From Crossiella sp. SN42 (lineage in GTDB: Bacteria; Actinomycetota; Actinomycetes; Mycobacteriales; Pseudonocardiaceae), in the NCBI RefSeq assembly GCF_023897065.1, contig NZ_JAMHIV010000030.1:62001-126000 (forward strand): 64,000 bases of DNA, written 5' to 3'. The notes beneath the pieces were generated by a model. It ran no database searches. It saw only the letters and a program-made list of their open reading frames with translations, and was not told the DNA's origin. Each line of letters opens with the position of its first letter. The stretch's first letter is position 1. The translations under genes were made by a program, and so were the position numbers. Positions 54,900 through 63,362 of this stretch are shown one piece after another.

Positions 54900-55768
54900 A
54901 GCACGTCCTCCCGTCGGCGCAGCATCCGCACCACCGGGAAGGCCAGCAGCGCGACCAGCAGGAACAGCACCAGGCTCATCGCGGTGGCCTGGGCGAACAG
55001 GCCCTGGCCGAAGGTGCGGAAGACGAAGATGTTGAGCAGCTCGGTGGTGCGGGCCGGGCCGCCGCCGGTGGTGGCCTGCACGATGTCGAAGCCGTTCATC
55101 GAGCCGAGCAGCGCGGTGGTGACGCTGAAGGTCACCGCGGGCGCCAGCAGCGGGAAGCGCACGGTGCGGAACAGCCGCCACGCCGACGCGCCGTCCAGCC
55201 GACCGGCTTCCAGCACCTCCTCGTTGATGGACTTCAGGCCCGCCAGGTAGATCAGCATGGACAGGCCCATCCACTTCCAGGCGTGCACCAGCGCGACCAC
55301 CAGGATCGTCCAGGTGGTGCTGCCCAGCCAGGGAATGCTGATCTCCTGGCCCAGCACCGAACCGAGCACGCCGTTGAGCGCGCCGTCCGGCCGCAGCACC
55401 GCCTGCCACACGTAGCCGGTGGCCAGCGCGGACATCACCACCGGGATGAAGAACATCACCCTGGCGAACCGGTTGACCCTGGTGTCCCGTTCCAGCAGCA
55501 GCGCCAGCGCCAGCCCGAACAGGTTCTGGAAGAAGGCCACCAGCACCGCGTAGACCAGGGTGGTGCGCACCGAGGCCAGCAGCGAGCCGTCGCCGAGCAG
55601 GTCGGCGAAGTTGCGCAGGCCGACGAAGTCGATCCGGCTCTTGAACCCGGACCAGTCGGTGAGCGCGTAGCCGAAGTTGAACAGCGTCGGCAGGAAGAAG
55701 AACACCCCGAGCACCGCGAAGGCCGGTGCCAGGAACCAGCCGGGGTGGGTGTGCGCGCGGGCGGCCAC
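54896..55768 (-). CDS. ABC sugar transporter permease, MalF type (third importer)
   Basis: 290 residues. Starts with GTG 55768 four bases after the binding-protein stop. First membrane segment PGWFLAPAFAVLGVFFFLPTLFNFGYALTDW; coupling loop LEAGRLDGASAWRLFRTVRFPLL; then a GGGPARTTELLNIFVF loop characteristic of MalF-type permeases and a final hydrophobic segment ending RMLRRREDVL. The partner permease overlaps its 3' end. No ATPase gene is encoded nearby. Confidence 0.93.
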   Translation of the reverse strand: MAARAHTHPGWFLAPAFAVLGVFFFLPTLFNFGYALTDWSGFKSRIDFVGLRNFADLLGDGSLLASVRTTLVYAVLVAFFQNLFGLALALLLERDTRVNRFARVMFFIPVVMSALATGYVWQAVLRPDGALNGVLGSVLGQEISIPWLGSTTWTILVVALVHAWKWMGLSMLIYLAGLKSINEEVLEAGRLDGASAWRLFRTVRFPLLAPAVTFSVTTALLGSMNGFDIVQATTGGGPARTTELLNIFVFRTFGQGLFAQATAMSLVLFLLVALLAFPVVRMLRRREDVL

Positions 55769-55772
55769 GGCT

Positions 55773-57086
55773 TCAGAACCCCGGCAGGCCCTGGGCCCTG
55801 GCCAGCTGGGCGAACTGGTCCTGGGTGCGCTGGGCGACCTGCTCGGGGGTCAGCACGCCCTGCACCAGGTCGGCCAGGTTGAGGTAGAGGTCCGGGTTGG
55901 CCGCGGCCAGCGCCTGCATCGAACCGACCGCGGTGCGCAGCGCGCCGTGCGCCTCCTGCGCGGCCTGGGGCACGCCGGGCGGGGACGGCACGGAGGGCTT
56001 GAGCGAGACGGTCTTGCGGTCGTTGACGAAGGCCGGGTAGCCCGGTCCGAGCCAGTAGGCCAGCAGCTGCCGGGCCGCGGCCTCCCGCCGCTGGTCGCCG
56101 GTGCGGAAGGCGACCAGCGCGTTGGTCTGGTCCGGGATGAAGGTGCCGACGTTGCCGCTGGGCGAGATGGGGAAGAACCCGATCCGCTCGTCCAGCTCGG
56201 CCGGGCTCGCCTTGGCCTGCAACTGGGTGAGGAAGGAGTTCACCTGCACCGCCATCGCCGCGCGCCCGGCCAGCAGCGCGTCGGCCTGGTCCTCCAGCCG
56301 CGCGGTCTTGAGGTCGGCGTTGAACAGGCCTTCGGCGATCAGCGCCTGGTACTGGGCGATGGCGCCGCGGATGGCCGGATCGGTGAACTTCTCCTTGCCG
56401 GTGTTCACCCGCTCCCACAGGCCGTCCCTGGCCGCGTCGGCCAGCTGCACCTGCACCCACCACTGGGTCGCCCAGCGGTCGCCGCCCATCTCGTGGAACG
56501 GGGTCTGGCCCTCGGCCTTGAGCTTGCGGGCCACGGTCAGGAACTCGGCCCAGTTCTTCGGCGGCGCGGTGATCCCGTGCCGGGTGAGGACCTGCTTGTT
56601 GTAGTACACGCCCTGCACGGCCGGGCTGGTGATCAGCGCCGCGTACCGGGTGCCGTCGAGCTGGCCGGTGATCTCGCGCAGCGCCGGGTCCAGGCTGTCC
56701 AGCCAGGGCGCGCCGGTCAGCGGCTGGAGGGTGGCCTTGGCGTTGACGGCCCTGAGCATCGAGCCGGTCGGCTGCCAGAAGGCCAGGTCGGGTTTGTCAC
56801 CGGCGGCGACCTTGGTCTGCACGCCCTGCTCGTAGGGGTCGGGGATGGTGAGCACGCGCACGGTCGCGCCGGTGGCCCGCTCGAAGGCGGCGACGACCGC
56901 GGCGGGCGCCTTGGTGGAGTTCTGCGCGGCCCACACCGTCAGCGTGGTGCCGGCCAGCGGGGCCGAGGGGTCGGGCCAGGTGGTCACCGTCGGCGGGCCG
57001 TCCTGGGCGGCGCCGGGGTCGGAGCACCCGGCGGCGCACAGCCCGAGGGCGGTCAGCGCCGCCAGCAATGGCCGGAACTTCCTCAT
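55773..57086 (-). CDS. Extracellular sugar-binding lipoprotein of third ABC importer
   Basis: 437 residues. Lipoprotein signal MRKFRPLLAALTALGLCAAGC with lipobox Cys21. Family 1 binding-protein pattern: LTVWAAQNSTKAPAAVVAAFERATGATV, DLAFWQPTGSMLRA, GVYYNKQVLTRHGITAPPKNWAEF, and the late FFPISPSGN...NALVAFRTGDQR region. ATG 57086 overlaps the GH36 stop by 4 bp (ATGA, 57083-57086). Earlier in-frame readings are arginine-rich antisense of GH36. The ligand is probably an alpha-galactoside (inference from GH36). Confidence 0.93.
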   Translation of the reverse strand: MRKFRPLLAALTALGLCAAGCSDPGAAQDGPPTVTTWPDPSAPLAGTTLTVWAAQNSTKAPAAVVAAFERATGATVRVLTIPDPYEQGVQTKVAAGDKPDLAFWQPTGSMLRAVNAKATLQPLTGAPWLDSLDPALREITGQLDGTRYAALITSPAVQGVYYNKQVLTRHGITAPPKNWAEFLTVARKLKAEGQTPFHEMGGDRWATQWWVQVQLADAARDGLWERVNTGKEKFTDPAIRGAIAQYQALIAEGLFNADLKTARLEDQADALLAGRAAMAVQVNSFLTQLQAKASPAELDERIGFFPISPSGNVGTFIPDQTNALVAFRTGDQRREAAARQLLAYWLGPGYPAFVNDRKTVSLKPSVPSPPGVPQAAQEAHGALRTAVGSMQALAAANPDLYLNLADLVQGVLTPEQVAQRTQDQFAQLARAQGLPGF

Positions 57087-59200
57087 GACGTCTCCTCGGC
57101 TGTGCCGCGCGTGATCCTGATGAGCCGTGCCCGCGGCCCGGCGGGCACCCGCAGGCGCACCCCGCCGTCCGCGTTCCGCGTGATGTCCCAGTCGCCCGCG
57201 CCGCTGGGCGGGAAGGCCACGCCGAGGTCCCCGGCGGGCAGCGGCAGGGTGGTCTCCCCCGGCCCTTCGCCGCGGTACCAGACCGAGACCAGGGTCTGCG
57301 CCGGTGTGTCCAATGTGGACACCACCCACTCGTCGTGCCAGCCCGGCAGGTCCAGCGGCCAGCCCGGCACCGCGGTGGTCAGGTGGCCGGTGTGCTCGCG
57401 GGCCAGTTCGACCGCGGCGCGGACCAGGCCGAGCTGGCGCTGATCCATCCGGTCCAGCCGCCCGGACAGGTACAGCCGCCCGGCCAGCCCGGTGCACAGG
57501 GTGAACACGATCTGCTCGTCGGTCATCTCCGGCTGCGGGTAGGCCCAGTTGCCCGCCTGCTCGGGCAGCACCGACAGCGGGGCGGCCGCGGCCACCGGCG
57601 GGTAGCGCAGCGGGTTCTGCTGGTCGGAGGTGGATTGCAGGTGCAGCCGGGACAGCAGCGCGTAGTCCGCGCGCAGGCCACCGGAGGCGCAGTTCTCCAC
57701 CAGCAGCCCAGGATGCCTGCGCAGCACGCCGTCCAGCCAGTCCAGGTGGGCGCGGTTGTGCCCGAGCAGCCCGGCGCCCGCGCTGTCGGCCGCGCGGTCA
57801 GTGCCCGCTCCGGGGGTGACGTTGTAGTCCAGCTTGAGGTAGCCGACCCCCAGGTCCTCGACCACCCGGTCCACCACCTCGTCGAGGTGCTTGACCGCTT
57901 CGGGATGCCGCAGGTCGAGCAGGTAGCGGCCCTGCTCCACGATCCGCAGGCCGCGGCGTTGCAGGAACGCCGCGTCGGGCAGCCGGTCGGCCACCGGGCT
58001 GCGGCAGCCAACCACCTCGGGTTCCAGCCACAGCCCCGGCACCATCCCCGCCTGCCGGATGTGGTCCAGGACGGCGCGCAGGCCGCCGTCGGGAAAGCGG
58101 GTCACCGAGGGCTCCCAGGCCCCGACGGAGTCCCACCAGTCGCCGTCGTCGGCGTACCAGCCAGCGTCGATGCAGAAGACCTCCGCGCCGACCGACCCGG
58201 CCGCCTCGACCAGCGGGCGGAGCTTGGCGCTGGTCGGGTCGCCCATCAGCGTGTTCATGTAGTCGTTGAACACCACCGGCGCGGACACCCCCGGCCCGCG
58301 CAGCGCCCGCCGGTAGGCCGTCAGCTCGGCCACCGCTTCCTGCCAGCCGTCCGCCACGGCCAGCGCGACCGGCACGGTGCTGAACTCCGCGCCGGGTTCG
58401 AGCACCTGCAACCACTGGTGGTCCGCGTCGGTCGGGCCGAGCAGGGCCAGCACCAGTTCGGTGCTCTCGTCATCGCCGAGCCGCTCGCCGACCTCGGCCC
58501 GCCAGGCCCCGTTGTGCTCGACCTGCCAGGCCACCGCCGGACCGCCGTCCGCAACCGCGAGCACGCCCGCCGGGATCCGGGTGCCGGAGGACCAGGCGCC
58601 CGCGCTGACCACCGCGTGCGCGCCACGGGCGTCCTGGTGCTGGTGCGCGCCCAGGTCCAGGTGCGGCAGACCGGCGGGCGCGCTCAGCGGGACCCGGTCC
58701 CAGCGGCCTTCGCCGACCCAGTCGTTGTAGCCGGTGCGCAGCTCCACCTCGGCGGGCGGCCGGGGACCGACCGGGTCGCCGAGGGCCAGCGAGGTGACCG
58801 CTTGCAGCAGCACGGGTTCCGCGCCCTCGTTGCGCAGGGTGGTGCTGGCCTGGACGGCGGCGGCCGTGGCGGGCGCGCGCAGGGTGCTGGTGACCCGCAG
58901 CCCGGTCACCGGGTCCTGCTGGCTGATCTCCAGCACCGCCCAGGTCCCGTCGGTGCGGGTGGTGTGGCCCAGGTGGCGCAGCCGCGCGCCGATCGCGGTG
59001 GCGGTGTTGCGGGTGTTCGCGCTGGCGTGTCCGTGGCCCACCGCCAGCACCTCCACCAGCGGCTGGCGGGGCTCGCGCCGGTGCGCCGGTGCGCCGGGGA
59101 CGGTCGCGGCGAGGATCCGCACCGGGCCGTCCTGGCCGATCCCGAACTCCAGGCGCAGGCGTTCGGTTCCCCAGTGGAGGGAGTTCTCGGACTCGGTCAC
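57083..59200 (-). CDS. GH36 family alpha-galactosidase
   Basis: 705 residues, cytoplasmic. N-terminal beta-supersandwich, then the barrel with VFNDYMNTLMGDPTSAKL, EVFCIDAGWYAD, nucleophile Asp458 in LKLDYNV, and acid/base Asp526 in STSDQQNP. NCASGGLRADY is also a GH36 hallmark. GTG 59200 follows GGAGG. It is the first gene of an operon (GH36, binding protein, two permeases, modular enzyme, GH16), all on the minus strand. The LacI operator at 59284-59301 is upstream. It would release galactose from imported oligosaccharides. Confidence 0.95.
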   Translation of the reverse strand: MTESENSLHWGTERLRLEFGIGQDGPVRILAATVPGAPAHRREPRQPLVEVLAVGHGHASANTRNTATAIGARLRHLGHTTRTDGTWAVLEISQQDPVTGLRVTSTLRAPATAAAVQASTTLRNEGAEPVLLQAVTSLALGDPVGPRPPAEVELRTGYNDWVGEGRWDRVPLSAPAGLPHLDLGAHQHQDARGAHAVVSAGAWSSGTRIPAGVLAVADGGPAVAWQVEHNGAWRAEVGERLGDDESTELVLALLGPTDADHQWLQVLEPGAEFSTVPVALAVADGWQEAVAELTAYRRALRGPGVSAPVVFNDYMNTLMGDPTSAKLRPLVEAAGSVGAEVFCIDAGWYADDGDWWDSVGAWEPSVTRFPDGGLRAVLDHIRQAGMVPGLWLEPEVVGCRSPVADRLPDAAFLQRRGLRIVEQGRYLLDLRHPEAVKHLDEVVDRVVEDLGVGYLKLDYNVTPGAGTDRAADSAGAGLLGHNRAHLDWLDGVLRRHPGLLVENCASGGLRADYALLSRLHLQSTSDQQNPLRYPPVAAAAPLSVLPEQAGNWAYPQPEMTDEQIVFTLCTGLAGRLYLSGRLDRMDQRQLGLVRAAVELAREHTGHLTTAVPGWPLDLPGWHDEWVVSTLDTPAQTLVSVWYRGEGPGETTLPLPAGDLGVAFPPSGAGDWDITRNADGGVRLRVPAGPRARLIRITRGTAEETS

Positions 59201-59283
59201 GCTTCCTCCACGCTCAGCGGGCTACGGTGCCGGAGGCTATGAAAACGTCATTCAGAATCCGACGCAAGAGGCCAGCTCAAATC

Positions 59284-59301
59284 TCTGACAGCGCTTTCAG
59301 A
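59284..59301. promoter_or_regulatory. LacI operator of the GH36 importer operon
   Basis: TCTGACAGCGCTTTCAGA is an 18-bp palindrome with a single mismatched pair, centred on AGCGCT, 83 bp before the GH36 start and 47 bp after the LacI stop. Its TCTGA arms differ from the TCGAA arms of the sites near 6.5 and 37.4 kb. A weaker related element lies at 59239-59256. Confidence 0.75.
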
Positions 59302-59348
59302 ACGCGTGATCATGAGGAACCAGGCGGCATCGCGCGGAGCAGAACTCC

Positions 59349-60377
59349 TCAGCCCCTGGCCGACCTGGGCCTTCCGGAGGAGCCGCGGACGATCAGCTCC
59401 GGGTCCACCGCCACCGGGGCCGGTCTCGGCTCACCGGCGAGCACGGCGGCGAGCAGTCCGAAGGCCTGGCGGCCCAGCTCGACGAAGTCCTGGCGCACCG
59501 TGGTCAGCGCGGGCGACCACAGCTCGCTGAGCGGGTGGTCGTCGAAGCCGACCACGCTGACCTCCTCCGGCACCCGCCGCCCACGTTCCTGCAACGCGCG
59601 CAGCACGCCGATGGCGATCTCGTCGTTGCCGCAGAGCACCGCGGTGACGTCTTCGCGCTCGGCCAGGCCCAGCCCGATCCGGTAGCCGGACTTCGGCGTC
59701 CAGTCGGCTTCCAGCACCTCCGGCACCGGGATGCCCGCGCTCTCCAGGGCCGCCCGCCAGCCCGCGGTCCGCCCGGTCCAGCGTTCCGCGCGCGGCACGG
59801 CCACGTGGTGCACCACCTCGTGCCCCAGGTCCAGCAGGTACCGGGTGGCGTGCTCGGCGGCGACCCGGTCGTCCATCACCGCGCGCGGCAGGTCGCCGTG
59901 CCGGGACAGCGCGGGCGCGGCGGCGACCACCGGCAGCGAGGCCGGCATGGCGGCCAGCGCGGCGGCGCCGGCCGCGTCGTACTCCAGCACGATCGCCCCG
60001 GCCACCGGCTGGCTGAGGCTGAGCGCCAGCGCGCCGCCGACCACCTCGCTGGCGGTGGACTCCACCACCGTGATGACGACCAGGTACCCGGCCTGCCGGG
60101 CGGCCTCCTCGATGCCCTGGATGGTGCTGGCGTAGCCGTACCTGGTGGTGTTCCCGGCGACCACGGCGATCATCGACTGGCGGCCGCGCACGAGTGCCCT
60201 GGCCGCGCCGTTGGGGATGTAGCCGAGCGTGCGGACCGCGGCGAGCACCCGGTCCCGCTTCTCCGCGGCCACCGGCACCTCGCCGTTGAGCACCCGCGAC
60301 ACCGTGGACACCGACACCCCGGCGGCACGGGCCACATCGGCGATGACCGGCGGCCGGGCCCGCTCGTTGGACTTCAC
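59349..60377 (-). CDS. LacI-family transcriptional regulator of the GH36 operon
   Basis: 342 residues from GTG 60377. The HTH shows PPVIADVARAAGVSVSTVSRVLNGEVPVAAEKRDRVLAAVRTLGYIPN, then a sugar-binding core (SMIAVVAGNTTRYGYASTIQGIEEAAR, VLCGNDEIAIGVLRALQERG, VSVVGFDDHPLSELWSPALTTVRQ). Its recognition helix (STVSRVLNG) differs from the STVSYVLSG of the other two LacI proteins, in line with its different operator. It is encoded just upstream of the GH36 operon on the same strand and probably represses it. Confidence 0.92.
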   Translation of the reverse strand: MKSNERARPPVIADVARAAGVSVSTVSRVLNGEVPVAAEKRDRVLAAVRTLGYIPNGAARALVRGRQSMIAVVAGNTTRYGYASTIQGIEEAARQAGYLVVITVVESTASEVVGGALALSLSQPVAGAIVLEYDAAGAAALAAMPASLPVVAAAPALSRHGDLPRAVMDDRVAAEHATRYLLDLGHEVVHHVAVPRAERWTGRTAGWRAALESAGIPVPEVLEADWTPKSGYRIGLGLAEREDVTAVLCGNDEIAIGVLRALQERGRRVPEEVSVVGFDDHPLSELWSPALTTVRQDFVELGRQAFGLLAAVLAGEPRPAPVAVDPELIVRGSSGRPRSARG

Positions 60378-60475
60378 GCCGCCCAGGGTAGGCCAGCGGG
60401 CGCTTCTTCGATCATGAACGCCCCGCACGCCGAACAGCCGGTGACCGTGGCCACCGGCTGTTCGACTCGTCCTGA

Positions 60476-61672
60476 TCACACGAAGGCGCTCTGCCCGGTG
60501 ATCGACTTGCCCACGATCAGGGTGTTCATCTCGCGGGTGCCCTCGAAGGAGTAGATGGCCTCGGCGTCGGTGAAGAACCGGGCGATGTCGTGCTCCAGCA
60601 GGATGCCGTTGCCGCCGAAGATCTCCCGGCCCCAGGCCACCACCTCCCGCATCCGCGCGGTGACGAAGGCCTTGGCCAGCGCGGAGTGCTCGTCGCGGAA
60701 GATCCCGGCGTCCTGCAGCCTGGCCAGCTGCACCAGCATGCCCCAGCTGGCGGTGATGTTGCCCAGGCTCTTCACCAGCAGGTCCTGCACCAGCTGGAAG
60801 CGGGCGATCGGGCGGCCGAACTGCTTGCGCTCCTTGGCGTAGTCCAGGGCCAGCTCGTAGGCCCCGATCATCACGCCCAGCGCCTGCCAGGCCACCCCGC
60901 CGCGGGTGGCGCGCAGGATCTCGGCCACATCGCGGAAGGAGTTGATCCGCTGCAAGCGGTTGGCCTCGGGCACCCGGACCTCGGTCAGGGTGATCTCGGC
61001 GTTCTCCACGATCCGGAAGGCGATCTTGCCCTCGATCTTCACCGGGCTGAACCCAGGGGTGCCCTTCTCGACGACGAATCCCTTGACGTGGTTGTCGTCC
61101 ACGTCGCGCGCCCAGACCACCACGTAGTCGGCGAAGGTGGCGTTGCCGATCCACTTCTTCGCGCCGTTGAGGATCCAGGTGTCGCCCTCACGCTTGGCGG
61201 TGGTGCGCATGCCACCGGCGACGTCGGAACCGCCGAGCGGCTCGGTCATCGCGAACGCGCCGATCTTGTCCATGGCCGCCATCGCGGGCAGCCAGCGGTC
61301 GCGCTGCTCCTGGTCGCCACCGGCGTGGATGGAGTACATCGCCAGTCCGTTGTGGACACCGAAGAAGGTGGCCACCGAGGCGTCGACGCGGGTCATCTCC
61401 ATGGCCAGCATGCCGTTGAGCAGGTTGCTGCCGGCGGCCGGGTGCTCGCCGTAGCCCTCGTAGGGCAGTCCGGCCAGCCCGCTGCCGCGGAAGATGTCGA
61501 TGAGCTCGCGGGGGAACTCGCCCTTGGCCCAGTTCTCGTTCACCAGCGGGCGGACCTGCTCGCGCATCAGCTCGCGGGCCTGCAGGAGGATCTTGCGCTC
61601 CTCGTCGGCCAGCAGCGTCTCGTAGTTGTAGAAGTCGGCGGTCAGCTGGTCTTCCAGTGCTGCCATGCTCAT
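60476..61672 (-). CDS. Acyl-CoA dehydrogenase (glutaryl-CoA-dehydrogenase-like)
   Basis: 398 residues, FAD enzyme that oxidises an acyl-CoA to the 2-enoyl-CoA. Seen: the GAFAMTEPLGGSDVAGGMRTTA flavin/substrate motif, WILNGAKKWIGNATFADY, ERKQFGRPIARFQLVQ, and catalytic Glu377 in YSFEGTREMNTLIVGKSITG, the position used by glutaryl-CoA dehydrogenases. ATG 61672 has AGGAGG nine bases upstream and lies one base after the preceding stop. Last gene of a minus-strand operon. Whether it decarboxylates is not decided: an Arg in the acyl pocket could not be checked. Confidence 0.9.
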   Translation of the reverse strand: MSMAALEDQLTADFYNYETLLADEERKILLQARELMREQVRPLVNENWAKGEFPRELIDIFRGSGLAGLPYEGYGEHPAAGSNLLNGMLAMEMTRVDASVATFFGVHNGLAMYSIHAGGDQEQRDRWLPAMAAMDKIGAFAMTEPLGGSDVAGGMRTTAKREGDTWILNGAKKWIGNATFADYVVVWARDVDDNHVKGFVVEKGTPGFSPVKIEGKIAFRIVENAEITLTEVRVPEANRLQRINSFRDVAEILRATRGGVAWQALGVMIGAYELALDYAKERKQFGRPIARFQLVQDLLVKSLGNITASWGMLVQLARLQDAGIFRDEHSALAKAFVTARMREVVAWGREIFGGNGILLEHDIARFFTDAEAIYSFEGTREMNTLIVGKSITGQSAFV

Positions 61673-61673
61673 C

Positions 61674-62618
61674 TCAGTTCTCCTCCTTGCTGGCACTGTC
61701 CAAAGCGGACAGCACGGCGAGCTGCTTGCGGTCGCGCGCCTCGGCGAGTGCCGAGTACGTGGAGGAGCCGTAAGCCTTCTCCACGGCTTCGATGAGCCGT
61801 TCCTGTTCTGCTTCGTTCTGCGAGGGCTGGCCGAGGCCGGCCCACATCTTCTTCATCGACTTGCCGATGTGCTCGGCCAGGTGCCGGTAGCCGCCGGGGC
61901 CGCCGCCCAGGTGCGAGCCGAGGAACGGCCCGACCGTGGCCCAGCGGATGCCGAGGGAGTTCGTCATCACCTTGTCCAGGTCCGCCGGGGTCACCACGCC
62001 CTGCTCCACCAGGTAGATCGCCTCGCGGCTGAGCGCGTTCTGCAGCCGGTTGCCGACGAACCCGGGAATCTCCTTGCGCTCCACCACCGGGGTGCGGCCG
62101 AGGAAGGTGTAGAAGTCCACCGCGGCGCGCACGGAGTCCTCGCTGGTGCGCTCGCCGGGCACGACCTCCACCAGCGGGATGAGGTGCGGCGGGTTGAACG
62201 GGTGGCCGATCAGGATCCGGCCGGCGTCGTCCAGGTCGCCGGTGAAGGCGGTGGACGGGATCGCCGAGGACGAGCTCAGCAGCAGCGCGTGCTTCGGCGC
62301 CTCGCGGACCAGGGTGGCGAACAGGTCCTTCTTGAACTCGACGTTCTCGGGTCCGTTCTCCTGCACCACATCCGCGTCCCGGACCGCCTCGGTGACATCG
62401 GCGGCGAGCTGGACCCGCTCGGCCAGGCCGGTGACGTCCAGGCCTTGGGCAGCCAGGTGCGGGGTGAACTCGGTGAGCGCGGCGGCGACGGCCTCGGCGA
62501 GGTCCGGGCGGGGGTCGCTGACCCGGACGGTCAGGCCGTGCCCGGCGAACAGCGCCGTCCAGGACAGGCCGATGGTGCCCGCGCCGATCACCGCGGCAGT
62601 GCGGAACCGCTGGCTCAT
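61674..62618 (-). CDS. 3-hydroxyacyl-CoA dehydrogenase-like NAD enzyme
   Basis: 314 residues. Rossmann fold with GAGTIG (residues 12-17) and SDPRPDLAEAV; the catalytic region is LLSSSSAIPSTAF, GHPFNPPHLIPLVEVVPG (His-Pro-Phe-Asn) and EIPGFVGNRLQNAL. The single-domain length and the ELI-like C-terminus (KSMKKMWAGLGQ) resemble L-carnitine dehydrogenase or 3-hydroxybutyrate-type enzymes as much as 3-hydroxybutyryl-CoA dehydrogenase. It overlaps the acetoacetate decarboxylase stop by 4 bp (ATGA at 62615-62618). It would produce the 3-keto compound fed to the decarboxylase. Confidence 0.85.
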   Translation of the reverse strand: MSQRFRTAAVIGAGTIGLSWTALFAGHGLTVRVSDPRPDLAEAVAAALTEFTPHLAAQGLDVTGLAERVQLAADVTEAVRDADVVQENGPENVEFKKDLFATLVREAPKHALLLSSSSAIPSTAFTGDLDDAGRILIGHPFNPPHLIPLVEVVPGERTSEDSVRAAVDFYTFLGRTPVVERKEIPGFVGNRLQNALSREAIYLVEQGVVTPADLDKVMTNSLGIRWATVGPFLGSHLGGGPGGYRHLAEHIGKSMKKMWAGLGQPSQNEAEQERLIEAVEKAYGSSTYSALAEARDRKQLAVLSALDSASKEEN

Positions 62619-63361
62619 GACCGTGCTCCCTTCAGGTAGTCGAAGACCGGCTTGACCGGAGCGAGCGTCAGGTCGGTGAGGATGTGGCTGGCGGCGACGA
62701 CCTCCAGCACCGGCAGGTCGGCCAGCGGGGCGAGCACGTGCTGGAACAGCTGGAGGCGGGCGGGCCCGGTGTAGGCGGCCTTGACCACCAGGTCGGTGAT
62801 CTCGGTGCGCACCAGCTCCTGCACCCTGGGCGTGCCGTCGTAGCCGGGGATGGTCTTGAGCATGAAGGTGGGCACGGTGATCTGTTCCTCGGCCGTGCGC
62901 GGGTCCAGCTCGTGGTGCTTGTAGCCCATGGTCGCGGTGGCCACCCGCAGCGTGCCGTAGTCCAGGGTGCCGACCAGTGCGCCGCTGTCCACGTAGAGTC
63001 GTGGCGCGCCAACGGTTTTCGGGTAGGCGCTGACCTCGCGGCCGGAGGCGGTGGCCGGGAAGTTGTCCAGGTGCATCGCGTGCAGGTACTCGCCGCGCTC
63101 ACCGTCGAAGGTCACCGGGATCGCCTGGCCCGCCTCGGTGTAGGGGCCGTACCCGCTGACATCGCCCATCTTCATCACCTCGAACCGGACCAGCGGCTCG
63201 TCGATCTCCAGGGGCTCGGGCACGACGGCCCGCAAAGCCTCGGGGTCGGTGCGGTAGACGATGTTGAGGTACTCGCGGTCGGTGAACTTCGGCACGACCG
63301 GCGGGAAGGCCGGGCTGGTCAGCGGGGTGGTCACCCGCTGCCGGACGTCGTTGATCCTCAT
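62615..63361 (-). CDS. adc: Acetoacetate decarboxylase family protein
   Basis: 248 residues. Closely follows the clostridial enzyme in collinear segments: TTPLTSPAFPP, REYLNIVYRTDPEALRAVVPEPLEIDEPLVRFEVM, LVGTLDYGTLRVATATMGYKH, LPVLEVVAASHIL. The Schiff-base lysine is Lys115 in SAYPKTVG. The clostridial enzyme has a second lysine next to it (KK), while here the next residue is Thr116. Gene order ech - adc - hydroxyacyl-CoA dehydrogenase - acyl-CoA dehydrogenase suggests conversion of an acetoacetate-like product to a ketone. The catalytic Glu candidates are in REYL and EVMKMG. Confidence 0.93.
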   Translation of the reverse strand: MRINDVRQRVTTPLTSPAFPPVVPKFTDREYLNIVYRTDPEALRAVVPEPLEIDEPLVRFEVMKMGDVSGYGPYTEAGQAIPVTFDGERGEYLHAMHLDNFPATASGREVSAYPKTVGAPRLYVDSGALVGTLDYGTLRVATATMGYKHHELDPRTAEEQITVPTFMLKTIPGYDGTPRVQELVRTEITDLVVKAAYTGPARLQLFQHVLAPLADLPVLEVVAASHILTDLTLAPVKPVFDYLKGARS

Positions 63362-63362
63362 C

